Both the position numbers and the translations under genes were made by a program. Below the pieces are notes generated by a model. That model did not search any database and was not told where the DNA came from. It was given only the letters and a program-made list of their open reading frames with translations. Below, piece by piece: positions 40,183 through 49,505 of a DNA stretch of 64,000 nucleotides. Within the stretch, counting starts at the first letter, position 1. Each line of letters begins with the position of its first letter. The stretch comes from Maricaulis salignorans (GTDB lineage: Bacteria > Pseudomonadota > Alphaproteobacteria > Caulobacterales > Aquidulcibacteraceae): NCBI GenBank assembly GCA_945891505.1, contig CAMDDL010000005.1, positions 92,820-156,819 on the forward strand, given 5' to 3'.

Positions 40183-40635
40183 ATGCCGCTGAAACTATCC
40201 CTGAAGCCGAACGAGAAGATCGTGCTGAATGGTGCCGTTGTTCAAAACGGAGATCGTCGAACCACACTTTTGCTGCAAAACAAGGCGTCGGTCCTGCGCG
40301 AGAAAGATATTATGCAATTGGAAGAGGCGAACACGCCTGTCCGCCGCATCTATCTGCCGATCATGTTGATGTATTTGCAGGGTCAGGAATCGCCTGACCA
40401 ATATAACGAGTTCGCGCTGCGCATGACGGAGTTCATGAGCGTTGTTCGCGTTCCGGCCGTCCTAGAAGAATGCGTGAACGTTTCCCGCGAAGTGATGACC
40501 GGTGAGTATTACAAGGCATTGTCCAGATGCCGGAAGCTGATGGATTATGAAGCCGAACGGCTGAATATAGAGGGGACTGAGCATGTCGCTCCAAGCGTAT
40601 CAGAAGGCGCAGCAACGAGTCGAAACGCCGCGTGA
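40183..40635 (+). CDS. flbT: Flagellin translational repressor FlbT
   Basis: Binds the 5' untranslated region of flagellin mRNA and blocks its translation until the hook is finished. It begins [26 protein letters not shown], the family signature. 150 residues. It overlaps flaF by 53 bases. No flagellin gene is in the window, so the pair is detached from the flagellin cluster or the cluster lies elsewhere. The 239-base upstream gap from terC includes TTAACC, a CtrA half-site-like string, which is weak evidence. Confidence 0.95.
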   Translation: MPLKLSLKPNEKIVLNGAVVQNGDRRTTLLLQNKASVLREKDIMQLEEANTPVRRIYLPIMLMYLQGQESPDQYNEFALRMTEFMSVVRVPAVLEECVNVSREVMTGEYYKALSRCRKLMDYEAERLNIEGTEHVAPSVSEGAATSRNAA

Positions 40636-40975
40636 GATTGAATACCGGCTTTTCGGCCAAGTCACCCGCGCGCTGATCGATATCCAAGATCTGCCGCGTC
40701 ATGAGATTGCCCGCCGGATGGACGCGCTGGATTGGAACCGGCGTGTCTGGTCGTTTATGGCGGCTGATTGCGCAAACCCCGACAATGCGCTGCCAGAGAA
40801 TTTGCGCGCCTCGATCATCTCGCTCAGCCTTTGGGTAGGCCGCTATTCCAGTGAAGTGATGCAGAAAGGTGAGGATGTTGAGCCTTTGATCGACATCAAT
40901 CGCACCATTATGCAAGGCTTGGCGAGCCAGATCGAGCGTCAAAAAGATGCACTTCAGGCCTCCGAGGCTGGCTGA
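40583..40975 (+). CDS. flaF: Flagellar biosynthesis regulator FlaF
   Basis: Small regulator needed for flagellin production and secretion, acting opposite to FlbT. It begins [31 protein letters not shown] and has [14 protein letters not shown] and [11 protein letters not shown]. 130 residues. The first 17 codons overlap the flbT end in another frame, so the two are strongly coupled. Confidence 0.94.
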   Translation: MSLQAYQKAQQRVETPREIEYRLFGQVTRALIDIQDLPRHEIARRMDALDWNRRVWSFMAADCANPDNALPENLRASIISLSLWVGRYSSEVMQKGEDVEPLIDINRTIMQGLASQIERQKDALQASEAG

Positions 40976-40995
40976 ACGCGGATAGCCGCGCCCGA

Positions 40996-41586
40996 TCAGC
41001 GTTGATTGATGCGGAGCGCGGCTAAAGTCACTGAACGGATCAATAGGTCGCTAGAGCGCGACATCCGGGCGAGGCTGATGCCGCCCTCCAAGCTCGCCAA
41101 CGCAAGGCAAGCTTTGTCATGGGCCGCTTCTGTGCCACCCAAGGCCGACTCGAACCGCGCAAGCCATCGCTTTTGAGCGTCACAAATGGCTTGGGTCAGC
41201 GCGCTTTCCCCGGGACTGGCGGCCAAGAGCCCTAAGAGCGGTGTTTGGGTATAATCGCTGCGCTGTAACCAAATCACGCATTCATGCGCCAGTTCTAGCA
41301 GGACCGCACCGGCGCGCTTGTTCTTTGAAAACTCTGCCGCGAGCCGCGCATCAACTTCGTCCGCAATGAAGCCGACCGCCGCAATCGCCAGTTCTTCTTT
41401 GCCACCGGGGAAGTGATGGTAAAGCGAGCCCTTGGGCAGCTCTGATGCGTCGAGAATGTCAGATATGGCGACGCCGTGATAGCCCTTGGCTTGAAACAGC
41501 GAAAGCGCGGCAGCAACCAAGCGTTCTTTGGTGCCCATTGGGGTAGGTGGTGGTGCGAGGGGTGTTTCTATGTCGCTAATTGTCAT
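40996..41586 (-). CDS. TetR family transcriptional regulator
   Basis: The N-terminal helix-turn-helix reads TKERLVAAALSLFQAKGYHG, then VAISDILDASELPKGSLYHHFPGGKEEL. The C-terminal domain fits the group with PLLGLLAASPGESALTQAICDAQKRW (YxaF/LmrA-like). It starts 2 bases after the stop of the thioesterase gene on the same strand, so it probably regulates itself and that gene. Effector unknown. Confidence 0.9.
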   Translation of the reverse strand: MTISDIETPLAPPPTPMGTKERLVAAALSLFQAKGYHGVAISDILDASELPKGSLYHHFPGGKEELAIAAVGFIADEVDARLAAEFSKNKRAGAVLLELAHECVIWLQRSDYTQTPLLGLLAASPGESALTQAICDAQKRWLARFESALGGTEAAHDKACLALASLEGGISLARMSRSSDLLIRSVTLAALRINQR

Positions 41587-41588
41587 GT

Positions 41589-42035
41589 CTATGTTTCTGA
41601 AATGAGGACTTTAAAGGAGGCATTTGCCCGGGCAATGAGTGTGTCGTCTGCATAAATCAAAGCATCAATAAGACCTGTTCGTCGTGAGGCGGTGACCACA
41701 CGGGGCACGATGGATATCCACTGGCCAATCTGGGCTATGTCGACATAGTCGACGTGGAGGGATGTTGTGACGATGCCTGAGACAGCTTGCGCTTTTCCCT
41801 CCTTGGCTCCGTCGCTTTTTAGACGCGCCATGCCGAGCGATAGGCCCATAGCATTGTCCGCCAGTGCCGCAATGACACCGCCATGCAATAAACCGCGTCC
41901 ATTACAATGACACGTATCGAGGAAAAAGCCTAATTCATAGATGCCTTGTTCGGTTCGGGCATAAAGGGGCTGCCATGGATCCGTGACAGGACTCTTGCGG
42001 GTGTGAGGGGTAAACCCTGAAGGAATATCTGACAT
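41589..42035 (-). CDS. PaaI-type hotdog-fold thioesterase
   Basis: 148 residues with the hotdog core NGRGLLHGGVIAALADNAMGLSLG and VTTSLHVDYVDIAQIGQWISI. Predicted acyl-CoA thioesterase; substrate unknown. It forms a two-gene unit with the downstream tetR. It is distinct from the paralogue at 22.7 kb. Confidence 0.85.
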   Translation of the reverse strand: MSDIPSGFTPHTRKSPVTDPWQPLYARTEQGIYELGFFLDTCHCNGRGLLHGGVIAALADNAMGLSLGMARLKSDGAKEGKAQAVSGIVTTSLHVDYVDIAQIGQWISIVPRVVTASRRTGLIDALIYADDTLIARANASFKVLISET

Positions 42036-42098
42036 AAGCGCCTGATAAAGAAACCAGACCGTTCGGTCCAGTGCGGCACTGGATTGAACAGAGCACGC

Positions 42099-42686
42099 CT
42101 ATTTAGCCTTTTTCTCTTTCTTCTTTTTCTTCTTCTTGTCTTTTTTCTTTTTGCCGGCTGCTTTGGTTTCATCGAGTTCAGCTGTCGGCATGGCCAAGCG
42201 CGTCAGGAGTTCGACGAATCCCGCCCGCTTGCTGGCAGGAAGACGGGCCAGCACAGCGGCATCGACCTCGGCAAGCTTTGGCATCGCCTCTTCATACAAC
42301 GCACGGCCGGTCGGAGTCAGGGTCACGGAATTGGCCCGGCTATCTGTCATCGACTTCGTCCGCTGCGTAAGCCCTTTGGCTTCCATGCGCGCGACCATTT
42401 CAGCCAGAGTGGAACGGTCGATGCCTGTGCGAACCACTAACTCGCTCTGCGAGACGCCATCTTGCTCGGCCAAAACGGCCAAGACTGCAAATTGGCGTTG
42501 GGTCAGGCCATTGGATCCCAGACCCGCGACATGCAGATCGGCTGCGGCCTGTTGGGCCCGATGCAGCAAATGGCTGGGTGACGCATTCAGTGCGAAAGAT
42601 GTGGCGGCAGAGCTTGGCTGCGCTGGGGGTTCGCCTGATCCGGCAATTGGTTGCACCAGCGACGCTTCTTGATCTTGAACACTCAT
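42099..42686 (-). CDS. MarR family regulator with poly-Lys tail
   Basis: The winged helix-turn-helix core (GLTQRQFAVLAVLAEQDGVS, continuing QSELVVRTGIDRSTLAEMVARMEAKGLTQR) is typical. The N-terminal ~35 residues are disordered-looking. The last ~20 residues are almost all Lys (AAGKKKKDKKK and so on), encoded by a long AAG/AAA tract at 42105-42160. This tail is unusual for MarR and may add non-specific DNA or RNA affinity. The gene faces the Nudix gene divergently. Confidence 0.88.
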   Translation of the reverse strand: MSVQDQEASLVQPIAGSGEPPAQPSSAATSFALNASPSHLLHRAQQAAADLHVAGLGSNGLTQRQFAVLAVLAEQDGVSQSELVVRTGIDRSTLAEMVARMEAKGLTQRTKSMTDSRANSVTLTPTGRALYEEAMPKLAEVDAAVLARLPASKRAGFVELLTRLAMPTAELDETKAAGKKKKDKKKKKKKEKKAK

Positions 42687-42812
42687 CTCGCTACTCGCCT
42701 GCTTGCCCCAACAATGGGTGCATTACAATCCGTCGGCGTCGTATCATTGATTTTTGACGACTGCGCGACACCTCGTTATCTATACATGATCCCTCAAGGA
42801 ATAAGACACCCG

Positions 42813-43364
42813 ATGCCAACCAATTTCTCGTTACAAATCCCAGCCGGAGAAGATCGCGTGCGGCAAGTCTGCGACACCTGTGGCTTCATCAATTATGTGA
42901 ATCCGAAGATCGTGGCCGGGGTTGTGGTCGATGATGGGCAAGGCCGCATTCTCTTATGTCGGCGAGCAATTGAGCCGCGCCATGGCTTCTGGACGGTACC
43001 AGCAGGTTTTATGGAAGAGCGGGAAACTACGGCCCAAGGGGCCACACGGGAAGTTTGGGAAGAGGCCCGCGCCAAGGTCAATATCAACGCACTTCTTGGT
43101 ATTTATGAGGTGCCGCGCATTAGCCAAGTCCATTTTATGTACCGCGGCACGCTCAGTGAAGACGGTTTTGCGGCCGGGCCAGAAAGCCTTGAAGTGGCGT
43201 GGTTTGCCTTTGAAGATATTCCTTGGGACCAATTAGCTTTTCCAACCGGCGTTTGGGCGCTCAAGGATTGGGCCAAAGTGCAAGATCAAGCCACTTTTGT
43301 CCCATTTTCAAACCCGCCGGGCAGTGAGCATATGACCCATCCACGCCAGCCCGCGGGCGAATAA
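42813..43364 (+). CDS. Nudix hydrolase with N-terminal Cys motif
   Basis: The Nudix box is complete: GFMEERE, seven residues, then REVWEEA. An N-terminal CDTCG element resembles the degenerate zinc ribbon of NudC-like/ADP-ribose pyrophosphatase relatives (Nudix_N_2). The substrate is probably a nucleoside-diphosphate derivative. The ATG at 42813 (MPTNFSLQIP) is preferred; ATG 42786 is also possible. 183 residues. Confidence 0.88.
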   Translation: MPTNFSLQIPAGEDRVRQVCDTCGFINYVNPKIVAGVVVDDGQGRILLCRRAIEPRHGFWTVPAGFMEERETTAQGATREVWEEARAKVNINALLGIYEVPRISQVHFMYRGTLSEDGFAAGPESLEVAWFAFEDIPWDQLAFPTGVWALKDWAKVQDQATFVPFSNPPGSEHMTHPRQPAGE

Positions 43365-43403
43365 GCGCGTTCGCTTAGATCGGATCTAGCTCCAGATAAA
43401 GAA

Positions 43404-43457
43404 AAGGCCCGAACCTGGCAGGAGGCCTAAAGGCAGCTCAAGACAGGTCGGGCCTTA
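43404..43457. terminator. Bidirectional terminator between the Nudix and HU genes
   Basis: AAGGCCCGAACCTG pairs with CAGGTCGGGCCTT (one bulged A) across a ~29-base loop. It sits between convergent genes. On the plus strand the stem is followed by ATTGGACTTTTTC. Confidence 0.65.
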
Positions 43458-43522
43458 TTGGACTTTTTCGGTGGCAGGGTCAGGTCAGTACGAACCGATC
43501 GACCGACCCCTACTAAACCGGT

Positions 43523-43795
43523 TTAGTTCAATGCATCTTTCAACGCTTTGGAAGCTTGGAACTTCGCAACAGTTGCCGCTTTGATTTCGACGGTCTCGCC
43601 AGTCGAAGGGTTGCGGCCTTGGCGTGCATCACGCTTTGAAACTTTAAACTTGCCGAGGGGGGCCAAGGTGACTTCTTCGCCAGCCTTCAGGCTCTTCACA
43701 ATCGCTGCAGTCAACGCGTCAATCGCGGTGTTGGCTTTGTCCTTCGTGATATCAGCAGCTTCTGCGACGGCGTCGATCAAATCTTTTTTGCTCAT
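43523..43795 (-). CDS. hup: HU family DNA-binding protein
   Basis: Nucleoid protein that bends DNA as a dimer. 90 residues: MSKKDLIDAVAEAADITKDKA, then the beta-arm GRNPSTGETVEIKAATVAKFQASKALKDAL. The start at 43795 follows AAGGA by 7 bases; an upstream in-frame ATG at 43825 is less likely. It lies alone between a convergent Nudix gene and the CobW gene. Confidence 0.96.
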   Translation of the reverse strand: MSKKDLIDAVAEAADITKDKANTAIDALTAAIVKSLKAGEEVTLAPLGKFKVSKRDARQGRNPSTGETVEIKAATVAKFQASKALKDALN

Positions 43796-43984
43796 TGTCG
43801 TTTCCTTAGTCATTGGCTGCTGCACCCGAGGCGGATCACGGCAGCGTTGCGCACCCGTCCGTAATCAGAGGGATACAATGGCAGCAAGCAACGGCGCTTC
43901 GGGTCCAAAGGTCAAGGCCATCTTGAGGTGCGGATCCCCAGATTCTGCTGAGAAGCATGGGGTTTTGCTGACAATTATCGGTGA

Positions 43985-45010
43985 TCAGGCCGCGCAAGCA
44001 CGGAATCCCGCCTCAATTTCTGCCCGAACAAGTGGGTCGGCTAGGTTCCGTCCGATCAAGACGAATCGGCTTTCAGGAACCGAATCAGCAGGCCACGGCC
44101 CCTGATAGTCGCCCTCCAACATCATATGGACACCATGGATGATGTAGCGGCGCGGGTCATCGCCCATCTGAAGGACGCCCTTGAGGCGCAAGATATCGAG
44201 GCCGCGACTGCCGACGAGCTCGGACAGCCATGCATCAAATAATTCCTCCGACAAGGGTGCGCTCACGCGCATCGCAATCGAGTCGATCCCTTCGTAATGG
44301 CTATGTGCGTGATCATGGTGATCATGGTGGTCGTGCTCATGACCATGGTGATGTTTGGGCAGAAAGTGGGGATCTAGGTCCATCGCCCTGTCCAGCGAAA
44401 AGGCCCCGAGATCGAGAATGGCGTCTAGGTTCACGAGCGAGCGCGAAGTTGTCACCACCTTAGCCCCGCGATTGAGCCGTTGGATGATCGCTTGGGCAGC
44501 TTCGAGTTGTTCTGGGCTGGCAGCGTCAGTTTTATTCAGCACAATGACGTCGGCAAAGGCAATTTGCTCAACCGCTTCGTGGCTGTGTTCGATCTGGCCT
44601 GCGATATGGACGGCGTCGACCACGCTCACCACGGCATCGAGATAGGCGCGGTTCTTAATTTCATCATCGGCAAAGAAGGTTTGGGCGACGGGGGCCGGGT
44701 CTGCAAGACCAGTTGTCTCGATGATCACCCCGTCAAAGGTTTGTCCACGACGGAATAAGGCCCCGAGAATCCGGATGAGGTCACCGCGCACAGAACAACA
44801 GACACATCCATTGTTAAGCTCGAAAATTTCTTCATCCACATCCACGATCAAATCATGATCAATGCCGATCTCACCAAACTCGTTGACGATCACGGCATAA
44901 CGCTTTCCGTGCGGCGCGGTTAGAATGTGGTTCAAGAGAGTCGTCTTACCGGCTCCTAAATATCCAGTCAGCACGGTCACAGGAACCTTGGCTGTCGAAT
45001 CACTTTGCAT
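43985..45010 (-). CDS. CobW/COG0523 family metal-chaperone GTPase
   Basis: G3E GTPase that delivers metal, probably zinc. Walker A GYLGAGKTTLL (from residue 16), the metal-binding CXCC motif NGCVCCSVRGD (Cys69, 71, 72), NKTD base motif, a His-rich loop with alternating His, Asp and Gly (near residues 225-243), and a CobW C-terminal domain are all visible. No cobalamin genes are near. The upstream gap holds GGTTATAATC, a partial match to a Zur half-site. Confidence 0.92.
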   Translation of the reverse strand: MQSDSTAKVPVTVLTGYLGAGKTTLLNHILTAPHGKRYAVIVNEFGEIGIDHDLIVDVDEEIFELNNGCVCCSVRGDLIRILGALFRRGQTFDGVIIETTGLADPAPVAQTFFADDEIKNRAYLDAVVSVVDAVHIAGQIEHSHEAVEQIAFADVIVLNKTDAASPEQLEAAQAIIQRLNRGAKVVTTSRSLVNLDAILDLGAFSLDRAMDLDPHFLPKHHHGHEHDHHDHHDHAHSHYEGIDSIAMRVSAPLSEELFDAWLSELVGSRGLDILRLKGVLQMGDDPRRYIIHGVHMMLEGDYQGPWPADSVPESRFVLIGRNLADPLVRAEIEAGFRACAA

Positions 45011-45325
45011 GTCTTGGTTCGCCTTACGTATTGTTTTCAGCTCAGGAACGGACCGATTATAACCAGAAACGTGTGTGCAGTCTCAGGTAACGCACTTAAA
45101 ACGACTGCCGAGGTAGACAGCAAGGTACCGTTAACCTAACCGGCCGCCAAAAGATTGCGATCAAGCAGCACTCAGGCGAGGGCACCATGTGTTTTAAACA
45201 AGGTGACAATGCTTGTGCCTTTGGACGTCAGCATAATGCTGAACAAACACATAACCATTATTTTAGGGCCTGCAACTTGCATTGAGGCAAAGCGTGCGTC
45301 TCAATTTGGGGCAAGGGTGTAATAG
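45011..45325. promoter_or_regulatory. Divergent intergenic region, CobW and sugar transferase genes
   Basis: 315 bases with no gene. It must hold promoters for both flanking genes. A GGTTATAATC string (minus strand, near 45055) could be half of a Zur-type site for the metal GTPase; otherwise no strong structure was seen. Confidence 0.35.
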
Positions 45326-46006
45326 GTGAACAATATTATCATCAGGTTTAGTGCCGATATTGCACCGGTCAATTTGTACAGGCCCGTGCCTGTCAAAGAC
45401 CTTTCAGATTCTGCCCGTAGCGCGCCTAAGCGCCTGTTTGACGTCGGCTGCTCGTTCATCGGATTAGTCTTTCTTGCCCCTCTTTTGATTACGATCTCTA
45501 TTGTGATCAAACTGACAAGTCCTGGCCCCATCTTGTTCGCGCAGCTTCGCACCGGCTTGGGTGGAAGAACCTTTGTGATCTACAAGTTTCGCACAATGAC
45601 CACGCTAGAAAATGGTGACCGTGTTGTGCAGGCTTGCCGCGACGACTCGCGTATCACGCGGGTTGGCTTGTTCCTGCGTCGCTCCAGTTTGGATGAGTTG
45701 CCGCAATTGTGGAACGTCCTGATTGGCGACATGTCGATTGTTGGGCCACGCCCACATGCGGTTGCCCATGATCATTATTATGGAGCGCTTCTGCCAGACT
45801 ATCGCGATCGGTTTCGGGCAAAGCCCGGGATCACCGGCCTCGCTCAATGCAATGGCGCGCGCGGCCCCACAGAAACCCTCGACAAAATGAGCCGGCGCAT
45901 CCGTTTGGACCTCGTCTATATTGAGCGCTGGTCGCTGATGATGGAAGCCCGAATTCTTGTCAAAACGGTCAAAGTCATCCTCACGGGAGATGACTGCGCC
46001 TTTTAA
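45326..46006 (+). CDS. Undecaprenyl-phosphate sugar phosphotransferase
   Basis: Transfers a sugar-1-phosphate to the lipid carrier to start an exopolysaccharide or O-antigen unit. The bacterial sugar transferase domain begins KRLFDVGCSFIGLVFLAPLL (membrane helix) and has SPGPILFAQLRTGLGGRTFVIYKFRTM, DELPQLWNVLIGDMSIVGPRPH and RFRAKPGITGLAQCNGARG. With 226 residues it is the short form, without the extra N-terminal membrane domain of WcaJ. GTG start. Holdfast-type (HfsE) relatives exist in Caulobacterales, but no other polysaccharide gene is adjacent. Confidence 0.9.
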   Translation: MNNIIIRFSADIAPVNLYRPVPVKDLSDSARSAPKRLFDVGCSFIGLVFLAPLLITISIVIKLTSPGPILFAQLRTGLGGRTFVIYKFRTMTTLENGDRVVQACRDDSRITRVGLFLRRSSLDELPQLWNVLIGDMSIVGPRPHAVAHDHYYGALLPDYRDRFRAKPGITGLAQCNGARGPTETLDKMSRRIRLDLVYIERWSLMMEARILVKTVKVILTGDDCAF

Positions 46007-46095
46007 GGCAGTTTTATCTCCAGTTACGCCCGCAAAGGGTCTCGTCAGAACGTCCCGCTGCACTATGATAGAAATATCGTCATAGGAGACTTGGC

Positions 46096-47091
46096 TTGAT
46101 TTCGCGTCGCACCCTTCTTGCAGCCAGTTTGGCTTCACCTTTAGCCCTATCCGCCTGCGGTCCAGAAAAGCCAGCAGAGAAAGCGGGCCGTGTGCGCATC
46201 CGCTTTGCCACAGATTGGCGGGCGCAAGCCGAACAGGGCGGCTTTTATCAAGCCGTCGCTAAGGGGTTCTATGCGGACAAGGGTTTAGACGTTTCCCTGA
46301 TTCAAGGCGGTCCAAGCGTGAACGTACCGCAGTTATTGGCGGCGAATGCCATCGAAATGGGTTTAGGCTCTAATGCCCCCATCGTGCTCAGCATGGTCCA
46401 AGCTGGCGCGAAGGCAAAGGCGGTCATGGCGTCGTTTCAAAAGGATCCACAAGTCCTGATCACCCACCCGCGCGCAGACATAAAGTCACTGGCGGACATG
46501 AAGGGCAAACCCATCATGCTGGCGGATGCATCCATCAATGCCTTTTGGCCATGGCTGAAAGCCAAATATGGCTTCACCGATGATCAGGTCCGCAAATATA
46601 CCTTCAATTCAGCACCATTTTTGGCTGATCCTAGTTCGATCCAACAAGGCTACGTAACCAGCGAGCCTTACACCCTGAAAACCCAAGGCAAAATTGACCC
46701 ACAAGTCTATTTGCTCGCCGATTCTGGCTACCCCGGCTATGCCGCCATGACTCTGGGATCAGACGCCTTTATCGCGGCCCATCCTGAGGCGGTCAAAGGC
46801 TTCGTTGAAGCCACCATTGCTGGCTGGAAAGATTATCTTCGTGGTGATCCTGCCCCTGGCGATGTCCTGATTACCAAGGATAATCCCGACATGACTGCCG
46901 ACTTGTTGAGCCAAGCCCGCGAGAAGCTGTTGTCCTATGGTATTGTCGAGACCCCAACTGGGGAGATCGGCACGATGAGCCTCGACCGCTGGAAGAGCTT
47001 CTTCGACATCATGACGGCTGCAAGTGTTTATCCCGCCGATTTGAAGTGGGAGTCGGGTATAGATCTTAGCTTTTTGCCGCAGAAATCTTGA
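46096..47091 (+). CDS. ABC transporter substrate-binding lipoprotein, NitT/TauT type
   Basis: 331 residues. TTG start with AGGAGA 6 bases before it. The N terminus SRRTLLAASLASPLALSACG combines a Tat-like RR pair with a lipobox (LSAC, lipidated Cys21). The NMT1/THI5-like domain shows IRFATDWRAQAEQGGFYQAVAKGFYADKGLDV. Such proteins bind aromatic sulfonates, taurine, nitrate or thiamine precursors; the ligand here is unknown. It overlaps the ATPase gene by 4 bases. Confidence 0.9.
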   Translation: MISRRTLLAASLASPLALSACGPEKPAEKAGRVRIRFATDWRAQAEQGGFYQAVAKGFYADKGLDVSLIQGGPSVNVPQLLAANAIEMGLGSNAPIVLSMVQAGAKAKAVMASFQKDPQVLITHPRADIKSLADMKGKPIMLADASINAFWPWLKAKYGFTDDQVRKYTFNSAPFLADPSSIQQGYVTSEPYTLKTQGKIDPQVYLLADSGYPGYAAMTLGSDAFIAAHPEAVKGFVEATIAGWKDYLRGDPAPGDVLITKDNPDMTADLLSQAREKLLSYGIVETPTGEIGTMSLDRWKSFFDIMTAASVYPADLKWESGIDLSFLPQKS

Positions 47092-47849
47092 TGCCAGCTG
47101 AGACCCCCATCCGCTTAAGCGCGCGGCAGGCTTGCGTGCGGTTCGGTGCCTTAGAGGCGCTGGGCCCGATCGACTTGAGTGTTCGGGCGGGCGAATGTGT
47201 GGTGCTGTTAGGACCGTCAGGATGTGGGAAAAGCACGCTGCTGGCAGCGCTTGCGGGCTTACAGGCGGTGGCGAGCGGGGCGGTACATGCCGATACAGCG
47301 GGCGGGTCAGATATCCCAGGCGTCGTCTTTCAAGAGCCAAACCTGATGAATTGGGCGACGGCGAAGGACAATGTCGCCCTCCCACTGGCATTAGCCGGTG
47401 TTGGCAAGGCTGAGCGGCAAGACCGCGCGCAAAAAGCCTTGCAACAGGTTGGCTTGGGCTCTTTTTCGTCTGCCTATCCAAGGACGCTCTCTGGCGGCAT
47501 GCGGATGCGGGTGGCATTGGCACGCGCTTTGGTCAACGAACCGTCGGCCTTGCTGCTCGACGAGCCCTTTGCGGCTATTGATGAATTGGGGCGGCGCGCG
47601 CTGGACGATTTGGTTCTGGCGGCAAAGCGCGACCAGCATTTGGCTGTCCTATTTGTGACGCACTCCGTCGATGAGGCGGTTTATCTGGCTGATCGCATTT
47701 TGGTGTTAAGCCCAAGGCCCGGGCGCATTATGGCTGAAATCGCCGTTCCAGATGTGCCGCGCGATCCAGCCTTCTTAACCTCACCTGCTTTTGCAGAAGC
47801 TGCGGCAGCCGCAAGGCGCGTTTTGAGCGCGCAATTGGTAGCCGCATGA
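47088..47849 (+). CDS. ABC transporter ATP-binding protein, NitT/TauT type
   Basis: 253 residues with Walker A GPSGCGKST, Q-loop VVFQEPNLMNW, signature LSGGMRMRVALARAL, Walker B ALLLDEPFAAID and the H-loop VTHSVDEAVYL. It lies between substrate-binding protein and permease, with 4-base overlaps on both sides. Confidence 0.95.
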   Translation: MMPAETPIRLSARQACVRFGALEALGPIDLSVRAGECVVLLGPSGCGKSTLLAALAGLQAVASGAVHADTAGGSDIPGVVFQEPNLMNWATAKDNVALPLALAGVGKAERQDRAQKALQQVGLGSFSSAYPRTLSGGMRMRVALARALVNEPSALLLDEPFAAIDELGRRALDDLVLAAKRDQHLAVLFVTHSVDEAVYLADRILVLSPRPGRIMAEIAVPDVPRDPAFLTSPAFAEAAAAARRVLSAQLVAA

Positions 47850-48592
47850 GCCGGATCGACATTGCCCCCATTTTGGCAGGCTTGGTCATGCTCGCCCTAT
47901 GGGAAGGGCTGACCCGCTTCTTCCAAGTCCCGACGGTGATCCTACCACCGCCCAGCGCCATAGGCGCGGCTTTGGTGGAGCGCGGACCGCTTCTATTACC
48001 CGCTGCGGGTGTCACCATGGGTTTGGCACTGACGGCTCTAGCCATCTCCATTGGGCTTGGGACCATGATTGCGCTCGTCTTTGCCCGTGTTCCGTTGCTG
48101 GAGCGCAGCTTGGGCCCCTATGCCTTGGTCCTGCAAGCCACCCCGATTGTGGCCATTGCGCCCTTGGTGATCATTTGGACGGGTATTGAAAACCCCCGCC
48201 GGGCAATTTTGATCCTCGCCGTCATCGTTGCGGTGTTCCCGGTTCTGACGTCAGCTTTGGCAGGCCTGAAGGCGGTAGACCCCGGTCTGGACCGCTTGTT
48301 CCGCTTGCACAAAGCCAGCAGTGCACAGCGATTCTTGCGGTTGGAATTGCCGACGGCCGCGCCCTTTTTGTTGGCCGGGATCAAAACGGCGGCTGGCTTG
48401 TCGCTGGTGGGCGTCGTAGTCGCTGAATTTGTTGCCGGAACCGGGGCAACAGGTGGCCTATCGTGGCGCCTGGTTGAGGCTGGCAATCGACTGGAGACGG
48501 CAACCATGTTTGCCGCGCTATTCCTGTTGGCTTTGATGGGCCTTGCACTAAACGCTGTGCTCGCGCTGATTGAGAAGCAAACCCGCGCTTAG
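47846..48592 (+). CDS. ABC transporter permease, NitT/TauT type
   Basis: 248 residues with about six membrane helices. The EAA-type loop reads LKAVDPGLDRLFRLHKASSAQRFLRLELPTAAPFLLAGIKTA. It completes a three-gene importer. The end overlaps the convergent epimerase-like gene by 4 bases. Confidence 0.94.
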   Translation: MSRIDIAPILAGLVMLALWEGLTRFFQVPTVILPPPSAIGAALVERGPLLLPAAGVTMGLALTALAISIGLGTMIALVFARVPLLERSLGPYALVLQATPIVAIAPLVIIWTGIENPRRAILILAVIVAVFPVLTSALAGLKAVDPGLDRLFRLHKASSAQRFLRLELPTAAPFLLAGIKTAAGLSLVGVVVAEFVAGTGATGGLSWRLVEAGNRLETATMFAALFLLALMGLALNAVLALIEKQTRA

Positions 48593-49452
48593 GGTCTTTG
48601 ACGCACTTTGAGGTCCGCATAGCAATCGGCAAGGCCTTCGACATAAGTCGGGAACGCCAGCTTCCAGCCTAATTCCTTTTTCGCGCGCGCATTCGAAACG
48701 CGTTTGCACTCGCTATAAAAGCGCTTGCCCATTTCCGATAGGCCAGCCGCCTCAAACGGAACCAAGGGCGGCGGCTCTTTCCCGAGCAGCCTGCAAGCCT
48801 CAACGATCACCTCGCCAGAAGCACAGGGGTGGTCGTCGCAGATATTGTAAATGCGGCCGGGACTTGGGTTGGCGACGCTGGCAGTCAGCGCTGTGACAAT
48901 GTCTGTGCGGTGCGCACGGGAAAAGACTTGGCCGGGCTTATCGATGCGCCGCGCCGTGCCTGATAAGACCTGCTCTAAAGCGCTGCGGCCGGGGCCATAA
49001 ATGCCGGGCAGGCGAAAAACATGGGCTGGGCTGGGTAACGCACGCCACGCAGCCTCTGCCTCCGCCCGTCGCTTGGCTTCAATGGATAAAGGCGTAGGCG
49101 CATCATCCTCAAACGCCCAACCACCGGCCCGATCGCCATAAACCCCGGTGGTCGACAAATAGCCGATCCAGACACCCGCTTCTGGTTCCCAAACAGAGGA
49201 TAGGGCTAAAAGGGCAGGGTCCCCATCAGGTGCCGGCGGGATAGAAGCTAGAATGTGGGTCGCAGTTTGAGCGGCCTCGATCAGATCGGCGTTTGCAGTC
49301 CCGTCAAACAGGATGGGCGTAATGCCAGATTTGCGTAATTCTTCGGCGCTGGTCGTACTTCGACACGTGCCTTGCACCAAGGCCCCTTGTTCGGCCATGG
49401 TTAGGGCGAATGCGGTGCCGACATAGCCGCAGCCCAAGACTAAAACGCGCAT
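48589..49452 (-). CDS. NAD(P)-binding epimerase/reductase-like protein (YeeZ type)
   Basis: 287 residues. Rossmann start VLVLGCGYVGTAFA with the GXGXXG-like loop. The catalytic region resembles extended SDRs (STTGVYGDRAGGWAFEDDAPTP, then RLPGIYGPGRSALEQVLSG and YNICDDHPCASGEVI), but Tyr-XXX-Lys is replaced by YGDR. YeeZ-like proteins keep this form; substrate unknown. Confidence 0.82.
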   Translation of the reverse strand: MRVLVLGCGYVGTAFALTMAEQGALVQGTCRSTTSAEELRKSGITPILFDGTANADLIEAAQTATHILASIPPAPDGDPALLALSSVWEPEAGVWIGYLSTTGVYGDRAGGWAFEDDAPTPLSIEAKRRAEAEAAWRALPSPAHVFRLPGIYGPGRSALEQVLSGTARRIDKPGQVFSRAHRTDIVTALTASVANPSPGRIYNICDDHPCASGEVIVEACRLLGKEPPPLVPFEAAGLSEMGKRFYSECKRVSNARAKKELGWKLAFPTYVEGLADCYADLKVRQRP

Positions 49453-49505
49453 CTGTTCAAACCCTTTGCCTCAGTTTTGCCTTTTAACCGCATCAAAACA
49501 CAAGG

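Noticed and set aside
46759..47523. 254-codon minus-strand frame opposite the ABC transporter genes
   Set aside because: Antisense to two clear transporter genes; no motif.
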